Positions 49,767 through 58,739 of a stretch of DNA of 64,000 nt are shown piece after piece. The position numbers and the translations under genes were made by a program. The DNA lies in the NCBI GenBank assembly GCA_001632425.1, contig KV425580.1:292713-356712 (forward strand). Direction: 5' to 3'. Source of the DNA: Neolentinus lepideus HHB14362 ss-1 (lineage: Eukaryota > Basidiomycota > Agaricomycetes > Gloeophyllales > Gloeophyllaceae). The number at the start of each line of letters is the position of its first letter. Position 1 is the stretch's first letter. The notes below the pieces were generated by a model. The model was not told where the DNA came from. It searched no databases and saw only the letters and a list, made by a program, of their open reading frames with translations.

Positions 49767-50009
49767 ACTTGACGGAGGCATCTATCCGCTCCATTTTGTT
49801 GTTCGACGACAGATGCCAGAAAAGAGGAAGTGTGGTCGACATGGCACTTAAGGAGCACGAAAACAAATCAAAGCTTGGAACCCCTCGCGAGTGACCAGAG
49901 CTCCTCAGCTTGAGACCGAAGTGAAAGACGAAATTTCAGAAAATGAAATCCTGAAATGGCAGAACTGCCATGTGCCAACCATAATTGGACTGCCATCGCA
50001 GCCGGTTAC
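49767..50009 (-). pseudogene. Duplicated fragment of the POL5 5' end and upstream region
   Basis: About 245 bp matching 43111-43361 in the same orientation, with many shared stretches such as GTTGTTCGACGACAGATGCC and CTCGCGAGTGACCAGAGCTC. It contains the first POL5 codons (MSTTLPLFWHLSSNNK-like) and the sequence just upstream. Substitutions and small indels are scattered along it and no downstream coding sequence follows, so it cannot make the protein. Confidence 0.88.
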
Positions 50010-50691
50010 ATCAGCAATTTGTCGGGTCATCTTTTGGCTCCTTATTTGGTCCTGGCTGATGCGCGTAAGGTCACTATATGCGCTCTTTGCAAGACCCGCC
50101 GGGTCACGGTACAGCCAATTGTGACGCGTACCCGTACCCATCGACACCCATACCCATAACCCGCACGAGTTTCATGAACCCGTGCAGTTCCCTAATTTGA
50201 GCCTACATCGAAACCGATATCCGGAGACACGGTATGATGCGCAAATGGATTGCGATATTTTCTCGACATCTTGACAAGCGTGTCGATCGTAGCAGCCCAG
50301 AGGGTTCATCCAGGGCATATAGCGAACACGATTCTCGGGTGACACAAGTGACAACATTGTAAAACAACAACATTGAGGAAGGGAATTCAAAATGTCCGAG
50401 TGAACCCTAAATTGAATGGCTGCAACCAAGAATTGGCAGGTCCAGGAGTGGCGTTTATACATCGAGAGGTAGATCTGTTAGACAAACGACTGTACCTTCT
50501 CGGAGCTGGTGTCCTGGTGGTCATTGGTCTCCCGTTGTACGAGGACGTGGATAGCCCCGTTGTCATCACTTCGGCTAGCGGGTGAAGTCATCTCATAATT
50601 TTGCCCAGGTGACTAGAGAGATAGCCATATTTGATACATGTCCATGTCCATCGGGTGATCACTTACTGCGTGAGAGAGGCCTGAGCGGCCC
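50010..50691. other. Intergenic region
   Basis: Spacer between the POL5 fragment and the DUF6534 gene. No gene or repeat recognised. Confidence 0.4.
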
Positions 50692-52211
50692 TTAGTATTC
50701 TATGAGTGTCAGCGTCATCGACTGAGCGTGAGACTTACGACTCACAGAAGACAAACTTATTGCAGTCGGCCTGAGAGCTGGCATAGACAGAGCATCGACC
50801 CGATGTCCAGCAGTCCATGCTTGCCTTGAGTTCAGAGAGGAGACCAACGAGTTAGTGTACAACTTTGATAAAGGGACACCGAATGCGAGATGCCTTGTGA
50901 AAATGCATGCTCTCAGCTATCGCCAGGTCAGATTATCAGTGGACTGACATAGTAGTAGCATCCTAGGGATGAGATGGAAATTAGAAGCGTCATAAACAGG
51001 TTGCATGACCTATATTCACCGAGACCAAATATGCGACAGCAGTCGCAATAGCGAATGTCGTGGTCAACGCCCCAGTTTGTACAGTCGCTGTAAGGGAGAA
51101 ACATAAGCTGTGGGGAAAAACAGGAGCCTGATGAGTTTACATCTCATGATCTTGGTAACAAGGTCATCGGTAGCGGCAAAACCGGTTCGATTGCTATGCT
51201 GATCACGGATATTAGTATGAGAAGATTGGGTAGCTCAGGACACACCAAATACCAGACCAATGCAATGGTGATTAAGGCGTCCGTGGCAACGGAGCCAAAG
51301 AGCCATATGAGGGAGACAGACTTTACCCTCTCTAACAGGACGAACTGATGAACGATGACCCCTCCGATGCTCGTTCCCAAGGCACCCACTTGCTACATCA
51401 GTCGGATTCTGACATACAGAGGGAGACCACTTACGCATTTGTACAACAGCGAGAATATATATAATTACTGATAAAAACCTCGCCTTGGTGATCGTTTGAA
51501 TTCTCCAGCTGAAGAAGAATTGCACTATGCAGGCCGTAATCCCCTATCCACTCTCGCATCAGACCCTCGCCGAGGTTGAGGACGAGCTACTCACTGTCAA
51601 AACCGGATCTGGAAGTAATAAATGGTCGGTTCATTGAGGGACACTCTCTGCACCAACTCTACTACTTACAAGGTGCGATAGCTGTTTTATGAAGTTTCAG
51701 AGTCAACATAACAACTCTGTCCGGCTCATGTCAGCGACTAACCAATATCCAGAACCTCGATTGCGGCAGGATTGGCTAGGGACGTCATGAGTTCAGATAC
51801 ACAGGAGATCACGATGGTATGAGTCTTACCAAAATTGATGACCATATAATCGTAGACCATAAGTATATCAAAGATGCAGGACAAGGTGTCGATAAACAGC
51901 AGCGCACAGACCTGCAAAGCACCGATCAGCAAGTGACTCTAGTCACGGGAATAGATGGATGTACAATGGAACGAATCCAATATCTATCACTGGAAGGGAG
52001 TATTAGGTCGATACATAAGCGAGAGGAGCATGAATCGATTACGAACGTCTTATAGAGCACGAAGTAAGTGTAGCATTGCGCCACCATAATCCCGTAGAGA
52101 AAGACATTTACAACGGCGCCCATGAACATGGGCCCTAATCTGTCCGAAATGTCATGCCCATGAAGTACGATATCGACGAAGTGAGACGAACATTAGGTTG
52201 AAAGCGCCCAT
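50692..52211 (-). CDS. DUF6534-family membrane protein
   Basis: Multi-pass membrane protein of a large basidiomycete family of unknown function, with a receptor-like seven-helix layout. Exon 1 (ATG at 52211) gives MGAFNLI, spliced to LGPMFMGAVVNVFLYGIMVA and QCYTYFVLYKT. Following exons carry VCALLFIDTLSCIFDILMVY, DYMVINFGKT, a segment ending in QFFFSWRIQTITKARFL (the W-R motif is characteristic), SVIIYILAVVQM, SLIWLFGSVATDALITIALV, ATVQTGALTTTFAIATAVAY and, near the end, HLAFGVPLSKLYTNSLVSSL, which matches the family's conserved C-terminal PL-xKLYxNSLLxxLN segment. The putative stop is at 50692-50694. About eight exons are short and some junctions are uncertain, so mild decay cannot be excluded. 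Confidence 0.8.
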
Positions 52212-53007
52212 GTTGAGCTAGTGTGCGGAAGAGGACTGTCCTAGCGCTGGGTGTTTATACGATGCCGTTATTCTTCTTACTCCTAAATAGAAAGATGGCA
52301 AGATGAGGCTGTCCACCCGCCGAACATGCAGGTCGTGTGGACCGAAATACGTAGCACCGCGAGTATGCCGACTGAACATCTGTCATGGTTCATCAGCTTA
52401 GTAGCACGCCACATAGATCCGGAAGCGGCGCTGTTGCCACGTTTCCTAGTGGAGCTCAGCCTCTGAGATCAATCATGATGAAGTTCGAGAACATCTGCCG
52501 AAGACAGCGCGGATTACAGATTAATGTCGTCCTTAAGTAATTTTCCGCGGCATATGCAAGCACTACCTCCATCCCTACGCTCACCGGAATCGCCGACGCG
52601 GACGCCACTGCTTTCCCAGCCCACATACTTGTTTAGACAAGCGCATCAAGTTGTTATATCAGTCATTGCCAGACCGAGCTGAGTAGTTCGGGGGTGTACC
52701 GATGTATCACGCCCCAGCAGTTGGGTACCTGTCACTTCTGGAGTTGCACTTCTTTGGATCCCGCAAAAGGTTGGCCAGAATGCAGTTACACTATAGGTGT
52801 GGACATACTGTACCAATTCGCCGTGTCACGCGTCACGCGGCCCTCCAAAGTTCGCACGCTCGCGAATGTCACGTGCGCAGCCGCAAACGGCAGTATTTGC
52901 TGCCACATTCGGAAGCTTCGGTGTGTCCGATACGGACACCCCGTATGGACACTTTTTTGCGGTAAAAAGGTGTACAATATCCTGCATTTACTTCTGTTCT
53001 GCTGAAA
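52212..53007. other. Intergenic region at the edge of the repeat zone
   Basis: No gene supportable. Base composition becomes AT-rich after about 53000. Short palindromic pieces such as TGTCCGATACGGACA occur near 52924. Confidence 0.4.
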
Positions 53008-53076
53008 GTCCTCACGGTGTAACGGATAAGGATGATGTGGTCAATGCTGGAGGTTTTGTGTTCGAGTCTCGATGAG
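53008..53076 (+). repeat. tRNA-like sequence (SINE head or pseudo-tRNA)
   Basis: A tRNA-sized stretch starting GTCCTCACGGTGTAACGG with a B-box-like TGTTCGAGTCTC and an end, CGATGAG, that can partly pair with the start. Arm pairing is too poor for a working tRNA. Most likely derived from a tRNA and part of a short interspersed element. Confidence 0.45.
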
Positions 53077-53160
53077 TGTAATGTTTTTGTGTCTTTTTTT
53101 GGCCACCTAAGTCCCTCCAATATCTGTTCGGCTTTCTCCGGGCACGTCCTTTGCAGCGTT

Positions 53161-53590
53161 GTATGGTGCGTGACACTTAGTCACCGCTACATTGTGACAG
53201 TGGCCAATTTTGTCTGGCAGCGAGGTATTATAAAAAGTATTATCATTATCAGATCCCTTGCTACCATAGCGGAGGTGCTATCGCGTGGAACAGTGTCGGA
53301 TACACTGGTAGGCAATAGCAGCAATAATTTTGTGCCCACCAACTATGACTATGTGTGCAATATTACATAATATTACTACTATATTTGCTATATATTGACA
53401 TCATGTGGCCAAATTGAGATACCAAAAATTTATATCTCATTCAGTCTTGACACTATCAAAATCCGTCTGGTGGAATTCATCCCCTGGTCAAAAAGATCAT
53501 TTCCACCAGACGAATAATTATTTGGACAATTTTTGAGCTTAGGTAATGTCTTGTACAAAAGTAGCAGTGACTAAATGTCACGCACCATAC
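53161..53590. mobile_element. MITE-like element with terminal inverted repeats of about 35 bp
   Basis: The left end GTATGGTGCGTGACACTTAG is the inverse of the right end (53567-53590) with one mismatch in 24, and similarity continues inward to about 35 bp. TA dinucleotides sit at the outer edges, which would fit a TA target site of the Tc1/mariner type. The interior (about 360 bp) has no coding capacity and itself contains a perfect 12-bp hairpin (CGTCTGGTGGAA at 53464, inverse at 53501). Confidence 0.75.
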
Positions 53591-53733
53591 ATGTATGGGA
53601 TGTCTGGCATGAGCAAAATCAAGAATATATGTTTTTATATCTTGAAATTATGCTTCATATGTAAATAGTTACTCTCAAGTTATGTTTCTCTGGGTGCAAT
53701 GTATTGCACTTGGACTAAAATTCTATTACTACT

Positions 53734-53806
53734 TGTGGTAGAGGGCCACTGCTCCGCATGGCATGGGTACGAGTCCTGAGGTCACTTGTTACATTTTCTG
53801 AGCATA
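53734..53806 (+). repeat. tRNA-like repeat, full-length relative of the 37.8-kb fragment
   Basis: TGTGGTAGAGGGCCAC resembles a Pol III A box and GGTACGAGTCC a B box, with tRNA-like spacing of about 35 nt. The 3' part is nearly identical to the minus strand at 37798-37858. Likely a tRNA-derived SINE. Confidence 0.5.
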
Positions 53807-53814
53807 TTATAATA

Positions 53815-53938
53815 ATTGTCAGAAATCTTTTGTACTTCATTATAATTGGAAAATGGTCTAAAATAGATTGTTAATCCCATTTCAATCCATCTTTCTGCTG
53901 GTAATCAATTATAATGCAGCATGGAAAGTCCCAACAAT
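53815..53938. mobile_element. Short MITE, family member 1
   Basis: An inverted-repeat element of about 124 bp. The left end begins TTGTCAGAAATC and leads to CATTATAATTG; the right end, inverted, begins TTGTTGGGACTTTCC and leads to GCATTATAATTG. Its layout matches the element at 54499-54648. Confidence 0.6.
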
Positions 53939-53968
53939 ATCACTGTAGCTATTGATTCCCCTCTACTG

Positions 53969-54250
53969 TGCCACCCACTACAAACTGTTGTAGTAGGGTT
54001 CCCTCAGTAAGAAGCCCTACTGAGTGTGCACTGAGTATCCTGAAAGCAAAGAAAACACTAAAAATACAAAAATATTCCAAAAAATGCACATGCATAGCAT
54101 AAACTGATATTGAGAAGCAGGAAGAAATTTGAACAAGTCCAAGAAAGTTATGCAATAAATATTGAGGACAGACACTAAAAATGACTTTGTAATGAGTTTG
54201 TAGTGATCACTACAAGCAGACTAATAATTTACTCCACAGAACATTCCACT
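53969..54250 (+). repeat. 280-bp direct repeat, copy A
   Basis: Homologous to 55513-55790 (copy B), 1.54 kb downstream in the same orientation. Both start CACCCACTACAAA and end with ACATTCCA. Inverted ACTACAA/TTGTAGT motifs occur near each end. It could be a pair of LTR-like sequences or two copies of a MITE. Confidence 0.75.
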
Positions 54251-54498
54251 GATTGCTCATTTTTGTCGGATTTCGGGTTTTGGGTTGAACTCACGTGTGC
54301 AAGCATGTGGTTGAGGGGGGGGGGCGCCAGAGGTGCCCATATTGGGAATGATAAGAGAAATTGTATATAAACTTGTAATTTCTAGTTTGTATGCAATTCC
54401 CCTTCAGGCAACTGACCACTCGGGGCAAGCACACCCGCGTTGAATTGACTTTGGCTGATCTCTTCAATTTTGAGTGTATATAAACATGCCTTCACACA

Positions 54499-54648
54499 TG
54501 TCAGAAACTTCTGTGCCCCATTATAATGGATTACCAGGGGAAAGAAGGTTTTAAATGGATTTAAATAAGATTAAAAGTCTATTTTAATCTTATCTCAATC
54601 CATTTTTGATGATTTTTTAATTATAATGGGGTGCAGAAATTTTTGACA
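54499..54648. mobile_element. Short MITE, family member 2
   Basis: A 150-bp element with inverted ends: the left starts TGTCAGAAACTTCTGTGCCC, and the right, inverted, starts TGTCAAAAATTTCTGCACCC. Both continue CATTATAAT, giving about 29 bp of terminal repeat. The interior is AT-rich and also partly palindromic. Confidence 0.85.
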
Positions 54649-54661
54649 ACTTCAGGACTCA

Positions 54662-55440
54662 TAAAAATTACCATATTTAGAAGGTACAAACAATCACCCA
54701 AATAAATGTGTCAGCCACCCTGGGCTGTACAAATGTTACTGATATTTTTAGCAAATCTTTCAGTTTTCTGAGCAGAAATATGAGTTATTGATGACCAATG
54801 ATGTAAACTGCATGTAAAATCTCACAGGACTTTCATGCCATCTATGTCATGCTCTTGCTGGTATCCCATGTTCACTCAACGAGCCCACTAATAAAGCCAG
54901 TAGACCAGTATAAGGTAAGAGAGAGATATACAACATCAATATTTACCATATTTGGAAGGTATAACCAAACAAATAAACAAAATGTGTATGTACCAGTGGG
55001 TTGTACAAAATTTTCCGATATTTTTAGCAAATTTTCCAAATTTTCTGAGCAAAAATACCAGCTATTGGTGACCAATGATGTAAACAGTGTGTAAAATCTC
55101 ACAAGATTTTCATGCTATCTACGTCATTCTCTACACACTCAATGAACAGACTAATAATGCCAGTGGACCGGTATAAGGTAAGAAAGATACATACAACATC
55201 AATAATTACCATATTTGGAAGGTGTGCACAAACAAGTAAAGAATCAAATGGGTGGGTGCCAGCCACCTTAGATTGTACAAATTTTTCTCAGTGGAAATAC
55301 TAGCTATTGGTGACCAATGACATAAACAGTGTGTAAAATCTTGTGGAACTTTCATGCTGTCTATGTCATTCTCTTCCTGGTATCCCAGGCGCACTCAATG
55401 AACTGACTGGTGAAGTCAGAAGGCAATTACAAGCTAAGAC
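54662..55440 (+). repeat. Tandem array, three copies of a 265-275 bp unit
   Basis: Units begin at TTACCATATTT near 54668, 54943 and 55206. Shared landmarks in order: a lysine/threonine-codon-like A-rich stretch, TTGTACAAA, CTATTGGTGACCAATGA, GTGTGTAAAATCT and CAGTGGACCGGTATAAGG. Divergence between copies is moderate; the third unit carries a deletion. No conserved reading frame. Confidence 0.85.
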
Positions 55441-55512
55441 CCTTTGTGACCCATGCGAGTGAGCATCTGACCAATCAGAGGCCAGCATTTGGAATTGATG
55501 CAGTGCAACGTC

Positions 55513-55790
55513 GCACCACCCACTACAAATCGTCATTGTAGTCCGGTTCCCATGGTAAGAAACACCTCTCAGAGTGTACTGGGTCTCCCGAATGCAAATA
55601 AAATGCTAAAAATACAGAAATATTCTGAATAACGCAAATATATACCAAAAGCTTATATTGAGAAGCACAAAGAAAATGAAGCAAGTCTATGAAAGTGAGG
55701 AAGAAAATATTGAGAAATGAGACTACAAAACAAGTGTGTAGTGACTTTGTAGTAACAACTACAAGTGGACTTGGAATCGGACATTCCATC
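55513..55790 (+). repeat. 280-bp direct repeat, copy B
   Basis: Partner of 53969-54250. The copies flank the short MITE (54499-54648) and the tandem array (54662-55440). Confidence 0.75.
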
Positions 55791-56125
55791 TCCTAGTCAA
55801 TACTACACATGTTTCACACACTGATTACTCAGCAGAGCATTCCCACAGGCTCATCATTTGGCAGAGCGCTCATTCTGAGCATATATAAATGCTTTCCTTC
55901 ATACCTCAGGACTCGTAACTCACCGGGAAGGGACCGGGTGACTTCTGGTGAGACCGACTCTTCCCATCACCTTCTCACCATTTGGGGCAGTCGCTGATCT
56001 TGGAGATCATCAGATCTTGCTGACTAATCCATGTGAACTTTGGGCACACTGGCTAGCCCCTCTGGTGTGGCAAAATTTAGGTATTGTCATGTGTCATGTA
56101 GCTAGGTGGTGAAATGAAATGTCAA

Positions 56126-56208
56126 TGTCAGAAGTTTCCGAACACCATTATGATGAATTATCAGCAGAAAGAAGGTTTAAAATGGATTAAATTGGGATGA
56201 GAAGTCTA
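56126..56208. repeat. Short MITE, family member 3 (left half only)
   Basis: Starts TGTCAGAAGTTTCCGAACAC and follows the left half of the 54499 element through AAAATGGATTAAATTGGGAT and AGAAGTCTAT. The right half is missing. Confidence 0.65.
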
Positions 56209-56228
56209 TACGGAAATTTCCGGCATGT

Positions 56229-56268
56229 CTGGGACACTGGTGAAGTTGGGAGCCTGTCACGCATCATC
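56229..56268 (+). repeat. Short dispersed repeat, second copy at 28283-28322
   Basis: 36 of 40 bases identical to 28283-28322, including CTGGGACACTGG and TGTCACGCATCATC. The parent element is not identified. Confidence 0.6.
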
Positions 56269-56725
56269 CAAAAACGGAATACAAAACAAGATCCTACTAT
56301 AGCGAGCAGCAGTGGAGCTATGACTAAGCATTTGTACATTATCGAGACCGGAGTCCTTACACAGCATTGCACATTTGTATACACCCGTAGCTAATAGTGA
56401 CCATAGTAGTATCTAGAGTGACCATAAATATAATGATTAAAGGAATAAGAAATGACCATTATAAAAGAGAATCCGGTGTGATGGCCTTAACCATCACAGC
56501 TCCAAAGAGCGAAAAACCACTTTCTTGAGTTTTTGGTCATCTAAAGCCACCAGCAACTGCATAATAGATGACCATTGCCGATGATTAATTTGGGGGCTTT
56601 TATGAGGTGTATCTGCTGCAGATAGACTGGTCTCTCCCTCTCCCTCTCCCCTCCCTTCGAGTTAATTTATTTAATTTACTTTAATTTTGCGAAAGTCCAC
56701 ACCTATAGTATATAAGCTGACCGGA

Positions 56726-57133
56726 AGGGATATCAAAAAGGTTATATTTAGGAATACATTCTACAGGGCTCATAATACAATATTTTAAATAGTCTAAAAA
56801 TGGAATGCCAAATGCTATCTTTGCCATTACCTGTGCAAATACTTTTGCAAGGGTCAAATAAATGTTTTTGTGCCCATTTAAAGTGGTTACCACCATATAA
56901 ACTCTTGCAGCACCCCAAAAGGGATTATCCTAGCAAGGGTCACATGATTTGAAGATCAGATTTTTTGAAGTTGAAAAAGAATTACTACATCGGGCAACAG
57001 TTTATTATATTTTGGCAACTTGCACCAGTTAATGCTGAAGATAATCTTTCCTATTCCATTTTGAGCTATGTCAAAATATCACATTTCGAGGTCCACAAAA
57101 TGCATCCCTAAATATTATCTTTTTGATATCCTT
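56726..57133. mobile_element. MITE-like element with terminal inverted repeats of about 35 bp
   Basis: The left end AGGGATATCAAAAAGGTTAT and the inverted right end AAGGATATCAAAAAGATAAT continue as TATTTAGGaATaCATT-like sequence on both sides. Size about 410 bp, AT-rich, no coding capacity. A separate sequence just after it (TATGGTGCGGTTCACTTAGC near 57152) resembles one end of the element at 53161. Confidence 0.75.
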
Positions 57134-58634
57134 TTCAATCAACCTTTTGTTATGGTGCGGTTCACTTAGCCACTGCTTCTGGTGAGCTAGGCCCAAATTG
57201 GCCAGAGGCTGGAATTTTATTCTAGGTCACTATCACAGCACAAAGCCACAAAATATGCCGATGGCATATTTTTGCCGAATTGAAAGAATATAGCTAAAAT
57301 ATGCCAGGAATACGCCCAAAGTATGACCTCGTCATATTGACGGTATATTAGCACACTTTTGCACCAATGTGTCTGCAATACAGCTCACAATTTGGCTAAA
57401 ATACAGATACAATTTGTGCTCACCACAATCAGAATTATAAGTCCCCAATGTGATTGACATCTACTTCAACCAGCAATACATTTGTGAATCATCCTGAATA
57501 CCCAATATGATTTTGCGCTGCCCTTCCCCCAATGCTTCCCTTCCCTGGTCCAAACATGCCACACCCCATTGACTATATGCTCCATCATGGCCTTGATATT
57601 GAAGAAACACACATTAATACGACATGCACCAATGGCGAAGTCAAAATTGAGATTACCATACAACCTAAAGATGCAAACACCGCAGGTGTAGTGGTAAGTA
57701 CAGCACAACAGCAGCCATCTTCATGGAAGCACTTACTCTGAATCATTTCCAGGTACTCACATTGAAAAAGATCTGTCCTGCACATTGCGACCTCGATCTT
57801 CATGTCAACAACAACACCACAATCCATTATGAGCTACCCCAGAAGCACACTGAGACACCCAAGACACAAGCTGTGATCTCATGATGGCTTGCACAGTCAT
57901 CACTCGATCAGTCACTGACATCCGATGATGCCCTGCCACCATTCCCAGGAAGTCCACCACCTAAGATTGCCGATGCCGTCTCCATGGGAACATCATAAAC
58001 TGAGCTGCCCAATGCATACTTGCCCTGGGAAGTACAGCAGCACCTCAACCAGCTTTGGCTGACAGGGCGCATGCCATGGCCCTTTGTACGTGTGATTGAT
58101 TGAACCTAGAATAACTGAATGTTACTAACACCATCCATTACCATGAAGATGCCACCCACCTGAGAGAAAAGTTCTTGGTTGCCAGTGCCCATCCCTCAAG
58201 TGCCCCCTGCCGTGGTCAAGGAAGTCATAGCCAGTAAGAGAGGTGCCAGGAATCTTGATGAAGGAGATGAGAATGGCAGAGACATGCCCTCAAAGTGCCA
58301 GACGAAGTAGAAGTAGTCCTAGTACATAGGTAGTCAAATGATATGAAACAGACATGAAGTTGCACAGCTCAGTGACCAGAATATAATGCTTGCTAGCGAC
58401 ATGAGAGCACGTTCTGACCACATGAGTGCTGCAAGAGATTTGACAGAGACTTCTGTTAATGTGCTTGCCCAGTACGAGATACCACTGCAACCATGCCAAC
58501 CACCACTGGCATTACTGAGTCCGGGAGGAACCAGCCCAAGAACGTATCTAGTAAGGCCGCGGTGATGGGGTATGAGGCCCTGGACACTCTGACAAATTCG
58601 AAGTTAAAGAAACTTATAGTCAGAGCTTGACTAC
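57134..58634. other. Repeat-zone remainder with decayed coding-like sequence
   Basis: No intact gene. Between 57530 and 58100 the plus strand has discontinuous coding-like segments (PHPIDYMLHHGLDIEETHIN, then CPAHCDLDLHVNNNT and LPPFPGSPPPKIADA) interrupted by stops. They look like remains of a transposon or duplicated gene, but I do not recognise them. Confidence 0.4.
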
Positions 58635-58695
58635 TGCACAATAGCTCAGTGGTAAGAGCACCACAGCGCGATACGTTCAATTCCAGCTTGTGCCA
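58635..58695 (+). repeat. tRNA-like sequence
   Basis: Ends GCACAA and TTGTGC can pair as an acceptor stem. AGCTCAGTGGTAAGAGC is a good D arm and A box, and GTTCAATTCC is B-box-like. It is only about 60 nt long with an unpaired T stem, so it is a truncated pseudo-tRNA or SINE head rather than a working tRNA gene. Confidence 0.5.
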
Positions 58696-58739
58696 TTTTC
58701 CTGGGTTAGCTCATTTGACTCTATCATCACTGTCCACGA

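Noticed and set aside
54315..54330. A run of ten G residues.
   Set aside because: Simple low-complexity sequence; no G-quadruplex pattern of four runs around it.
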